Positions 7,459 to 14,694 of a stretch of DNA of 32,855 nt are shown one piece after another. Numbering within the stretch: the stretch's first letter is position 1; every line of letters starts with the position of its first letter. Under the pieces are notes generated by a model. The model made no database searches, had not been told where the DNA came from, and was given only the letters and a program-made list of their open reading frames with translations. The position numbers and the translations under genes were made by a program. Origin of the DNA: an uncultured Lachnospiraceae bacterium (GTDB lineage: Bacteria > Bacillota > Clostridia > Lachnospirales > Lachnospiraceae); contig CAJTVT010000030.1 of assembly GCA_910580015.1 (NCBI GenBank), positions 1-32,855 on the forward strand. The letters are read 5' to 3'.

Positions 7459-7476
7459 TGTGGATAATGTGGATAA
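7459..7476 (-). promoter_or_regulatory. Tandem pair of perfect DnaA boxes, promoter-proximal
   Basis: TGTGGATAA occurs twice back to back (7459-7467 and 7468-7476), the complement of TTATCCACA, the highest-affinity DnaA box. Both point the same way with no gap. They lie upstream of the primosome operon promoter. The flanking noncoding stretch (7296-7633, 338 bp) is AT-rich and otherwise holds only the promoter, a palindrome and the second pair. Confidence 0.8.
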
Positions 7477-7615
7477 TTAGGTGGAAAAATATTATGGAAA
7501 CAAGAAAAAATCCTTGAAAACAAAGAAAAACAGCATGAAAAGTGCAATTGTGGGAAAATATCTTATGTAAACTTAAAAATCCACATTCCCTGAGGAAAGT
7601 TTTCCCCAATCAGAA

Positions 7616-7633
7616 TGTGGATAATGTGGATAA
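7616..7633 (-). promoter_or_regulatory. Tandem pair of perfect DnaA boxes abutting murC
   Basis: A second copy of the arrangement: TGTGGATAA at 7616-7624 and 7625-7633, the last base touching the murC stop codon (7634-7636). Same orientation and zero spacing as the first pair, with an AT-rich 139-bp interval between the pairs. Confidence 0.8.
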
Positions 7634-9013
7634 CTAGGTACCAAGGAGGTGTTCTCCTACTTGTACAATGTCTCCGGCCCCCATAGTTATCAACAGATCG
7701 CCGTTTATACATTTTTTTAATAAAAATTTTTCAATTTCGTCAAATGATGGAAAATAGTAACATTCACAGCCCAAATTTTGTAACTCTTTTTGCAAATCTT
7801 CTGAGCTGATACCAAGGGTATTCTGTTCTCTGGCAGCATAAATGTCTGCGAGAACCACTAGGTCCGCGGCACAAAGCGCCTGTGCAAATTCTTTTAAGAA
7901 GGCTTTGGTACGGGTGAAGGTATGAGGTTGAAATACACAGATTATGCGATTTTGGCCACAATTTTTGGCGGCCGACAGGGTAGCAGAGATCTCGGTTGGA
8001 TGGTGTGCATAATCATCCACAATGGTGATAGCGCCCAGGTTTCCTTTGTGTTCGAAACGCCTGTCAGGACCGCCGAAGCTGGCGAGGGCTGTTTGAACAG
8101 AGTCAAAAGAGACATTCAGTTCCAGTGCAATCGCGCAGGCGGCCACAGCATTGCTCACATTATGTTGTCCAGGTACGTTTAGAGAAATACTTCCAATGGT
8201 GGTATCTTCATGCATTAATGTAAAGTTTCCACAACCTTTCGTATTAAAAGTGATATTATCCGCATAATATGATTCAGAAGAGGTCAAGCCATAAGTTAGG
8301 ACACGGCATGTTAAATCTTTTGTGAGAACTTGGTGATCTGGGATCTCCCCATTGATAATCACGGTTCCTTCCTGTGGGACATTTTGCGCAAACATGTGGA
8401 AAGAATGTCGAATGTCGGCAAGATCCTGAAAGAAATCCATATGATCTTCTTCTATATTTAGGATGAGGGCGTATTTTGGATAGAAATTCAAAAAGCTGTT
8501 GGTATATTCGCATGCTTCTGTGAGAAAAATGTCAGATTCACCTACTCGTATATTGCCATCAATGGATTTTAATATTCCGCCCACAGACACTGTGGGATCA
8601 GAGCAGGATTCTAATAGAATGTGGGTTATCATTGAGGTTGTGGTGGTTTTGCCGTGGGTGCCAGATACAGCAATGGATTGTCTGTAGTTCTCCATAATCT
8701 GTCCGAGAAGTTCTGCGCGAGTCAGGGTAGGAAGGTTCCGGTCCAGGGCGCTTTTTAGTTCGGGATTATCTGGGTGGATAGCGGCAGTGTAGACGACAAC
8801 TTCGGTATCTTTGGGAATGTTGGATGCACGCTGTCCGTAAGAGATGACCGCGCCCAGCGAGGTCAATTTTGTGGTCAGTTCCGATTCTCTGGAGTCTGAA
8901 CCAGAAACAAAAAAATGTTCTTTTAGTAAAATTTCGGCAAGGCCACTCATACTGATTCCGCCTATGCCAATAAAATGAATGTGAATTGGTTTTTTAAAAT
9001 TAATTTTGTACAT
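7634..9013 (-). CDS. murC: UDP-N-acetylmuramate--L-alanine ligase
   Basis: Adds L-alanine to UDP-N-acetylmuramic acid using ATP, the first peptide step of cytoplasmic peptidoglycan precursor synthesis. The Rossmann-type motif FIGIGGISMSG (about 14-24) binds the UDP substrate, GTHGKTTTT (118-126) is the ATP P-loop, and the central domain has the Mur-ligase marks NIEEDHMDFF and VPGQHNVSNAVAA; DDYAHHPTEI starts the C-terminal domain. The 459-residue length is usual for MurC. ATG 9013 lies 7 nt after GCAGGT; the frame is open to 9076 but lacks a better site. It is transcribed alone or with the downstream primosome genes, separated by 338 bp containing DnaA boxes. A 5' untranslated region of about 120 bp with two inverted repeats precedes it. 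Confidence 0.95.
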   Translation of the reverse strand: MYKINFKKPIHIHFIGIGGISMSGLAEILLKEHFFVSGSDSRESELTTKLTSLGAVISYGQRASNIPKDTEVVVYTAAIHPDNPELKSALDRNLPTLTRAELLGQIMENYRQSIAVSGTHGKTTTTSMITHILLESCSDPTVSVGGILKSIDGNIRVGESDIFLTEACEYTNSFLNFYPKYALILNIEEDHMDFFQDLADIRHSFHMFAQNVPQEGTVIINGEIPDHQVLTKDLTCRVLTYGLTSSESYYADNITFNTKGCGNFTLMHEDTTIGSISLNVPGQHNVSNAVAACAIALELNVSFDSVQTALASFGGPDRRFEHKGNLGAITIVDDYAHHPTEISATLSAAKNCGQNRIICVFQPHTFTRTKAFLKEFAQALCAADLVVLADIYAAREQNTLGISSEDLQKELQNLGCECYYFPSFDEIEKFLLKKCINGDLLITMGAGDIVQVGEHLLGT

Positions 9014-9349
9014 ATATTTTACCTGCCCAATCTTTCTTTGATCATAACAAATGGTTATGCTTAACCTGAGGTCCATGGGCCACAGGAGTATTATTACATG
9101 GAAAGCAAATGCTTTCTAGAAGTAATTTTCTTTTATTTTATACTAACAGCAGGCATTTTGCAAATTGAAAATGGAAAAGAATACGAAACAAAAGTTCTTT
9201 TGTTACAAGTATGCAAAAAATCTTGTGCGAAATGACAAATATATTTATTTTTGGGCAAAAAAATTGTGAAATATGTGTACTAAATAAATGTTTTGTGGTA
9301 TAATCTAGGATGTAAGTAACAAGAAATTATTTGACGAGAGGTGAGAGAC
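9014..9349. other. 336-bp divergent region between murC and glgC
   Basis: No gene is seen. Minus-strand features: a possible murC -10 TATAAA (9142-9137) with TTGCAA at a short 15-bp spacing, a perfect inverted repeat GAAAGCA/TGCTTTC (9101-9116, 2-nt spacer), and an imperfect hairpin at 9065-9086 (CCTG...CAGG ends). The plus strand holds the extended -10 promoter of glgC at its right end. The middle is strongly AT-rich. Confidence 0.5.
9296..9304 (+). promoter_or_regulatory. Extended -10 promoter of glgCD
   Basis: TGGTATAAT is an extended -10 (TG, one base, TATAAT) located 46 bp before the glgC start. The -35 region (9275-9281) is poor, which extended -10 promoters tolerate. Confidence 0.6.
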
Positions 9350-10624
9350 ATGATTCGTAAAGAAATGATAGCCATGCTTTTGGCAGGGGGTCAGGGGAGC
9401 AGACTTGGAGTGTTGACATCCAATGTTGCAAAACCGGCAGTAGCATTTGGCGGCAAATATCGAATTATTGATTTTCCATTGAGTAATTGTGTTAATTCTG
9501 GGATAGACACCGTAGGAGTGCTTACACAGTATCAACCCTTACGACTGAACACTCATATTGGAATTGGTATTCCCTGGGATTTGGACCGCAACAATGGCGG
9601 AGTAACCGTTTTGCCCCCATATGAAAAGAGTGATAACAGTGAGTGGTATTCAGGTACTGCAAATGCGATTTATCAGAACTTGAATTATATTGACAGCTAT
9701 AATCCGGAATATGTGTTGATTCTTTCAGGCGATCACATTTACAAGATGAATTATGAAGTGATGCTGGATTTCCACAAGGAGAACAAGGCAGATGTCACGA
9801 TAGCGGCAATGCCAGTCCCCTGGGAAGAAGCAAGCCGTTTTGGATTGGTAATTACAGATGAAAATAAGCAAATTATGGAATTTGAGGAGAAACCGGCGAA
9901 TCCCAGGAGTAATTTGGCATCCATGGGTATTTACATCTTTAACTGGAGTGTCTTAAAGGATGCCCTGGTGACTTTATCTGAACAGAGCAATTGTGATTTT
10001 GGTAAACATATCATTCCATACTGCCGGGAGAATGGTAAACGGTTATTTGCTTATGAGTACAATGGATACTGGAAGGATGTTGGAACTTTAGGTTCTTATT
10101 GGGAAGCCAATATGGAGCTGATAGATTTGATTCCAGAGTTCAACCTCTATGAGGAATATTGGAAGATTTATACTAAGAGTGAGATTATTGAACCCCAGTA
10201 TATCGCAGAAGATGCAGTGATTGAGCGGTGTATTATCGGAGAAGGAACAGAGATTTATGGTAAGGTTTATGGTTCCGTTATCGGAGCTGGTGTTGTGATT
10301 GGCAAAGATACTGTGGTACGTGATTCTATTATCATGCAAGATACAGTGATTGGAGATAATGTTAACATTACAAAAGCGATTGTGGCAGAGAATGTTACCA
10401 TAGGAAATAATGTGGAGCTTGGCGTAGGCGAAGAAGCAGAAAACAAGTTAAACAAGAGTGTATACTCCTTTGGACTGGTTACCATCGGAGAGAATTCCGT
10501 TATACCGTCAGGTGTTAAAGTAGGTAAGAATACTGCAATCTCCGGTGAGACAGAGAAAGAAGACTATCCAGATGGCCTTTTGGCAGGCGGCGAATCAATC
10601 ATTAAGGCAGGTGACAGAGTATGA
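9350..10624 (+). CDS. glgC: Glucose-1-phosphate adenylyltransferase, catalytic subunit
   Basis: Makes ADP-glucose from glucose 1-phosphate and ATP, the committed step of glycogen synthesis. The nucleotidyltransferase signature is intact: MLLAGGQGSRLGVL near the start, then KPAVAFGGKYRIIDFPLSNC, the metal and substrate region ILSGDHIYKMNY, and FEEKP. The C-terminal third shows hexapeptide repeats of a left-handed beta-helix. The 424-residue length is typical. ATG 9350 sits 6 nt after GAGGTG. The stop overlaps the start of glgD in ATGA, so the two are translationally coupled and probably form mixed oligomers, as shown for Firmicutes GlgC/GlgD. Confidence 0.95.
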   Translation: MIRKEMIAMLLAGGQGSRLGVLTSNVAKPAVAFGGKYRIIDFPLSNCVNSGIDTVGVLTQYQPLRLNTHIGIGIPWDLDRNNGGVTVLPPYEKSDNSEWYSGTANAIYQNLNYIDSYNPEYVLILSGDHIYKMNYEVMLDFHKENKADVTIAAMPVPWEEASRFGLVITDENKQIMEFEEKPANPRSNLASMGIYIFNWSVLKDALVTLSEQSNCDFGKHIIPYCRENGKRLFAYEYNGYWKDVGTLGSYWEANMELIDLIPEFNLYEEYWKIYTKSEIIEPQYIAEDAVIERCIIGEGTEIYGKVYGSVIGAGVVIGKDTVVRDSIIMQDTVIGDNVNITKAIVAENVTIGNNVELGVGEEAENKLNKSVYSFGLVTIGENSVIPSGVKVGKNTAISGETEKEDYPDGLLAGGESIIKAGDRV

Positions 10625-11736
10625 AAGCGTTAGGAATTATTTTAGCAGGCGGAAATAACAGTAAAATGCAGGAGCTTTCAAATAAGAGAGCGATTGCAGC
10701 TATGCCAGTGGGCGGAAGTTATCGTTGTATTGATTTTGCACTCAGCAACATGAGTAATTCACATATTCAGAAGGTAGCGATTTTAACGCAATATAATGCA
10801 AGAAGCCTGAATGAACATCTTAGTTCCTCCAAATGGTGGGATTTTGGAAGAAAACAAGGTGGTTTGTATGTATTTAATCCCACTGTTACCTCTGATAATG
10901 CGTGGTGGTATCGCGGTACTGCGGACGCTATGTATCGGAATATTGATTTCCTGAAACGCAGCCATGAGCCTTATGTGATTATTGCAGCAGGAGATTGCGT
11001 CTATAAAATGGATTATAGTAAGCTGTTGGAATATCATATTGAGAAGAAGGCAGATATTACCATCGTTTGTAAGGACATGCCAGTGGGAGAAGATGTCAGT
11101 CGTTTTGGCGTAGTGCGGATGAATGAGGATTCAAGGATTGTGGAATTTGAAGAGAAACCTATGGTTGCACAATCTAATACTATTTCAGCAGGAATTTATG
11201 TACTCCGCAGAAGACAGCTTATTGAAATGTTAGAGCGCTGTGCAGAAGAAAACCGTTATGATTTTGTGACAGATATTCTGATCCGTTATAAGAATATGAA
11301 GCGTATTTTCGGTTATAAGCTGGAGTCCTACTGGAATAATATTTCAACAGTGGAATCTTATTACAGAACAAATATGGATTTCTTGAAACCTGAGATGCGC
11401 AAATATTTTAGGGAAGAGCCAAGAATTTATTCTAAAGTGGACGATCTTCCTCCTGCGAAATATAATATCGGTTCTGATGTCCGCAACAGTCTGGTTTCCA
11501 GCGGCTGTATTATCAATAGTAAGGTGGAGAATTCCATCTTGTTTAAAAAAGTATTTGTGGGTAAAAATTGTGTGATTAAAAATTCTATTATTTTAAATGA
11601 TGTATATATCGGTGACAATACACATATTGAAAATTGTATTGTTGAGAGTCGTGATACACTTCGTGCAAATACCTATTTCAGCGGAGGCGATGGAATAAAG
11701 GTAGTGTATGAGCACAACGAAAGATATGTGATTTAA
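10621..11736 (+). CDS. glgD: GlgD, regulatory paralogue of ADP-glucose pyrophosphorylase
   Basis: A 371-residue paralogue of GlgC with the same fold: nucleotidyltransferase domain and C-terminal beta-helix (NSIILNDVYIGDNTHIENC). The nucleotide-binding signature is degenerate: ILAGGNNSKMQEL replaces the GGxGxRL of active enzymes, so the key Arg is missing, and the metal-site Asp region reads AAGDCVYKMDY. The family is known to have little or no activity alone and to raise the activity of GlgC in a heteromer. The start overlaps the glgC stop by 4 nt. The spoVG gene follows after 68 bp. Confidence 0.93.
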   Translation: MKALGIILAGGNNSKMQELSNKRAIAAMPVGGSYRCIDFALSNMSNSHIQKVAILTQYNARSLNEHLSSSKWWDFGRKQGGLYVFNPTVTSDNAWWYRGTADAMYRNIDFLKRSHEPYVIIAAGDCVYKMDYSKLLEYHIEKKADITIVCKDMPVGEDVSRFGVVRMNEDSRIVEFEEKPMVAQSNTISAGIYVLRRRQLIEMLERCAEENRYDFVTDILIRYKNMKRIFGYKLESYWNNISTVESYYRTNMDFLKPEMRKYFREEPRIYSKVDDLPPAKYNIGSDVRNSLVSSGCIINSKVENSILFKKVFVGKNCVIKNSIILNDVYIGDNTHIENCIVESRDTLRANTYFSGGDGIKVVYEHNERYVI

Positions 11737-11804
11737 ACCTGCATATTCACAGTGGATAAACTGTTCTTAAGAAATAGGAAGATTTATGAAGGGGGCAGAG
11801 ATTT

Positions 11805-12071
11805 ATGCAGATAACAGATGTGAGAATCCGTAAAGTAGAAAAGGAAGGAAAAATGCGGGCGGTAGTGTCTATTACCATTGATGAGGAGTTTGTAGTTCAT
11901 GATATTAAAGTGATTGAAGGAGAAAAGGGCCTTTTTATCGCTATGCCCAGCAGGAGAGCGGCAGATGGGGAATATCGTGATATTGCGCACCCCATTAACT
12001 CCCAGACCAGGGAGAGCATTCAACGGATGATCTTGGATAAGTATCAGGAAGAAATTGCCACGGAAGTATAA
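11805..12071 (+). CDS. spoVG: SpoVG, septation and regulatory protein
   Basis: An 88-residue protein with the conserved SpoVG start MQITDVRIRKVEKEGKMRA and the signature FVVHDIKVIEG...GLFIAMPSRR, ending in the helix INSQTRESIQRMILDKY. Homologues bind RNA and/or DNA and affect sporulation septation, capsule and cell-envelope gene expression. The length is usual. The ribosome site is AAGGGGG before ATG 11805. I could not find a convincing sigma-H promoter in the 68 bp upstream, which hold TTCTTAAGAA (a palindrome) and a near DnaA box AGTGGATAA. In Bacillus it is beside glmU-prs; here it follows glgD, so the order is rearranged. Confidence 0.95.
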   Translation: MQITDVRIRKVEKEGKMRAVVSITIDEEFVVHDIKVIEGEKGLFIAMPSRRAADGEYRDIAHPINSQTRESIQRMILDKYQEEIATEV

Positions 12072-12114
12072 GTTATGAAAAATATAGGGCGATGTAGTTA
12101 CTAACCCAATGAAG

Positions 12115-12180
12115 AAAGGTGTTTCAGAAGTAAAATAGCCTGCGGTTTCTCGCAGGGTGTTTGGCTTCTGAAACACCTTT
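12115..12180. terminator. Nested two-stem hairpin between convergent genes
   Basis: A perfect 16-bp outer stem (12115-12130 with 12165-12180) encloses a symmetric 8+8-nt internal loop and a perfect GC-rich 6-bp inner stem CCTGCG/CGCAGG (12139-12144 with 12151-12156). A short T run follows on the plus strand (CCTTTTG) and a shorter one on the minus strand. It lies in the 152-bp gap between spoVG and the convergent Fn3/SH3 gene, so a bidirectional terminator is the simplest reading, but the two-tier shape is more elaborate than needed. Confidence 0.65.
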
Positions 12181-12223
12181 TGATTATTCTTCAAAGTTTT
12201 CGATTGTTTTCCATGGTGAGTCG

Positions 12224-13048
12224 TTATGTTAATTTGATATATCGTGCGTAAGCATAGCCTTTGAATGTTCGGCCGTTTTTCTTGACGCTGATATGATACC
12301 ATTTTTGACCATCTGCGCCAGTGGTTTGTCCAAGAATGGTAACTTTTGAGCCTTTGACCAATGTAGTTACAATACCGCTGGCGGTACTGGGAGATCTCCG
12401 AATACGTAGCCCGCTTTTGGCTGTTACAATGCCAGAGTTTTTGCTGCTTTGCCCAAGGGAAAGAAGATTTGTGCTGATATAACCTGTGTGTTTTTTATTT
12501 CCAAGGGTATAAGAGACGCGGCTCCAGTTTCCACCAGATTTGTCTTTTGCAGCGCAGACGACGGTAACTTTAGTGCCGGCATTTAATGTGGCAACAACAG
12601 GATGATTTGTTCCAGCGTGTTTACGAATGTTTGAACGAACACGGACGGTAGCAGCTCTAGATTTGCCTTTTGTACGTGCGGTAAGAATTTTAGAAAATTT
12701 ACCAGTGACTGTAACGCCATTTTTTATCACATAGGAGCGTACCCTATAATAATATTCCATTCCGCCCTGGAGTTTCATATTACAAAAAGCGTGGTTGCCA
12801 GGGGCGATCCGTTTTATTTGTTTGTAAGGGCCATCATAAGATGAGGCGCGAAATACATGGTAACCAGAAATACCGCTTTGCGATGACCAAGAAATATTGA
12901 TACTGCTGCTTGTTGTGGCTCCGCATTTTAAATTTTTTACAGTTGTTGGTTTTTTTGCGGCGAATGCAGTCTGAGATACGGACAGAGAGAGAACGCATAG
13001 GATTAGCAAAGCCGTAAGATTTCTTTTGAGACATTGTTTCATTTTCAT
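12224..13048 (-). CDS. Secreted protein with a fibronectin type III and two SH3b domains
   Basis: A 274-residue exported protein. A signal peptide (positively charged start, hydrophobic core, AFA cleavage near residue 30) is followed by a fibronectin-III-like domain (about 33-127, with SSINISWSSQSGISGYHVFR and YYYRVRSY). Two bacterial SH3 domains follow: about 133-197 (VRVRSNIRKHAGT...GTKVTVV) and 206-273 (SGLRIRRSPST...GSKVTIL). SH3b domains usually bind peptidoglycan, and no hydrolase domain is present, so this is likely a wall-bound structural or adaptor protein, not a lysin. ATG 13048 follows AAAGGAG. It is a single gene converging on spoVG. Confidence 0.85.
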   Translation of the reverse strand: MKMKQCLKRNLTALLILCVLSLSVSQTAFAAKKPTTVKNLKCGATTSSSINISWSSQSGISGYHVFRASSYDGPYKQIKRIAPGNHAFCNMKLQGGMEYYYRVRSYVIKNGVTVTGKFSKILTARTKGKSRAATVRVRSNIRKHAGTNHPVVATLNAGTKVTVVCAAKDKSGGNWSRVSYTLGNKKHTGYISTNLLSLGQSSKNSGIVTAKSGLRIRRSPSTASGIVTTLVKGSKVTILGQTTGADGQKWYHISVKKNGRTFKGYAYARYIKLT

Positions 13049-13211
13049 AACACACTCCTTTACGATGATATACTTTGATTAAAAGGAAAAAACAGGAAAA
13101 AGTCAATAGAAAACAGAAAATTCATGTAATATTAAGAAAAAACAGAAAAAGTCTTAATATAATCAAAACAAAAAAATTAAAAACAATCTATACCTAAATG
13201 TCGTTCTGATA

Positions 13212-13220
13212 TGATATACT
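13212..13220 (+). promoter_or_regulatory. Extended -10 promoter of uppP
   Basis: TGATATACT (TG, one base, TATACT) lies 37 bp upstream of the uppP start. No clear -35 is seen in the A-rich sequence before it. Confidence 0.55.
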
Positions 13221-13256
13221 GTAACAGAATGAGTCGTGTAGAAAGGAAGCATAATT

Positions 13257-14078
13257 ATGTTGGAAAGTTTAAAAGCTGTTATTTACGGGATCGTGGAAGG
13301 AATTACGGAATGGCTGCCAGTAAGCAGTACTGGCCATATGATTTTGTTGGAAAAAATCATGCCAATGAAGGTGTCACAGGAATTTTGGAGTATGTTTTTG
13401 GTGGTTGTTCAGTTAGGAGCCATTTTAGCTGTGGTGTTGTTATTTTGGGAGAAAATATTTCCGTTTCATCTCAGGGAGAGGGAAAAGATTGATTGGGATA
13501 TCATGGAACTCTGGGGAAAAATATTCGTAGCATGTATTCCGGCTGGGGTAGTTGGAGTTGCATTTGGAGACTGGCTGGACGCAAATTTGTATAATTTCTG
13601 GATTGTTGCGGTGATGCTAATTACTGTGGGAATTATTTTTATTGCGGTGGAGAATCAGAATGAAGGCATGCAACCTGTGTATCGCAGCACCAGAGAATTG
13701 ACCTGGAGTGTTGCCTTTATTATTGGGCTATTTCAACTTGTAGCCGCAGTATTTCCTGGAACTTCCCGATCTGGGGCGACGATCATCGGGGCTCTCCTGA
13801 TTGGCGTTTCTCGGTCTGTGGCGGCAGAATTTACATTTTATTTGGCGATACCAGTGATGTTTGGCGCAAGCCTATTGAAGCTTATAGGGTTTGGATTTGC
13901 ATTTAACAGGCAGGAATTGAGCATATTATTAATAGGAATGGCAGTCTCCTTTATTGTATCAGTTGTGGTGATTCGTTTTCTCATGGGCTACATAAGAAAA
14001 CATGATTTTAAAGCATTTGGATGGTATCGTATCGTGTTGGGTGCTGTTGTTTTGTTATATTTTGGAGCATTGGCATAA
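13257..14078 (+). CDS. uppP: Undecaprenyl-diphosphatase (BacA/UppP family)
   Basis: An integral membrane enzyme that removes a phosphate from undecaprenyl pyrophosphate to recycle the lipid carrier of wall synthesis; overproduction gives bacitracin resistance. The two catalytic motifs are intact: EGITEWLPVSSTGH (14-27) and FPGTSRSGAT (about 167-176). About eight membrane helices can be read across 273 residues, the usual length. ATG 13257 follows AAAGGAAG. The pth gene starts 41 bp downstream on the same strand. The bacitracin-type transporter at the left end acts on the same lipid cycle, a functional but not operonic link. Confidence 0.95.
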   Translation: MLESLKAVIYGIVEGITEWLPVSSTGHMILLEKIMPMKVSQEFWSMFLVVVQLGAILAVVLLFWEKIFPFHLREREKIDWDIMELWGKIFVACIPAGVVGVAFGDWLDANLYNFWIVAVMLITVGIIFIAVENQNEGMQPVYRSTRELTWSVAFIIGLFQLVAAVFPGTSRSGATIIGALLIGVSRSVAAEFTFYLAIPVMFGASLLKLIGFGFAFNRQELSILLIGMAVSFIVSVVVIRFLMGYIRKHDFKAFGWYRIVLGAVVLLYFGALA

Positions 14079-14119
14079 GACTATGATATTTATGATGTTA
14101 CAAAAAGGAGAAAATGAAA

Positions 14120-14680
14120 ATGTTTGTGATTGTAGGATTGGGAAATCCGTCCTCCAAATATGAGAAAACACGTCATAATGTAGGGTTTGATGTGATTGAC
14201 ATGTTGGCGGATAAATATGCGATTAAGATCAAAGAGAAAAAATACAGAGCATTGTGTGGTGCTGGTGTGATAGAAGGACAAAAGGTGTTGCTGGTGAAGC
14301 CTCAGACTTTTATGAACCTTAGCGGGGAGAGCATCAGTTCTATACTTCATTTTTACAAGTTAGATCCAGAATCAGAGCTGTTGGTCGTTTATGATGACAT
14401 TAGTCTGACCCCTGGAAGACTTCGAATCAGAAAAAAAGGTAGCGCTGGGGGGCATAATGGGGTCAAAAGTATTATCAGCCACGCAGGAACACAGGAATTT
14501 CTTCGGATTAAAATAGGAGTTGGAGAGAAACCTCAAGGTTGGGATCTTGCAGATTATGTGTTAGGGAGATTTTCAAAGGAAGAGAGAAGGCTTGTGGAGG
14601 AGGCTTTTGAAAAAGCGTGTGAGGCGGCAGTGTTGATGATACAGGGAAAGACAGACCAGGCCATGAATCAGTTCAATTGA
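14120..14680 (+). CDS. pth: Peptidyl-tRNA hydrolase
   Basis: Frees tRNA from peptidyl-tRNA that drops off the ribosome. The catalytic set is present: VGLGNP with the first Asn, KTRHNVGFDVID with the catalytic His (about residue 19), VKPQTFMNLSG, and VYDDISLTPG with the catalytic Asp, followed by RIRKKGSAGGHNG. The 186-residue length is normal. ATG 14120 is 9 nt after GGAG; the in-frame ATG 14114 is only 3 nt away and would add two residues. The mfd gene begins 14 nt after the stop, as in many Firmicutes, so the two form an operon. Confidence 0.94.
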   Translation: MFVIVGLGNPSSKYEKTRHNVGFDVIDMLADKYAIKIKEKKYRALCGAGVIEGQKVLLVKPQTFMNLSGESISSILHFYKLDPESELLVVYDDISLTPGRLRIRKKGSAGGHNGVKSIISHAGTQEFLRIKIGVGEKPQGWDLADYVLGRFSKEERRLVEEAFEKACEAAVLMIQGKTDQAMNQFN

Positions 14681-14694
14681 GAATAGGAGGCACC

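Noticed and set aside
7296..7633. Chromosomal replication origin
   Set aside because: DnaA boxes are present, but dnaA and dnaN are absent, no origin-type trio repeats were seen next to the boxes, and four boxes are few. Kept only as a low-confidence idea.
13211..13492. Plus-strand 93-codon frame overlapping uppP
   Set aside because: It is out of frame with the highly conserved UppP motifs and starts inside the promoter.
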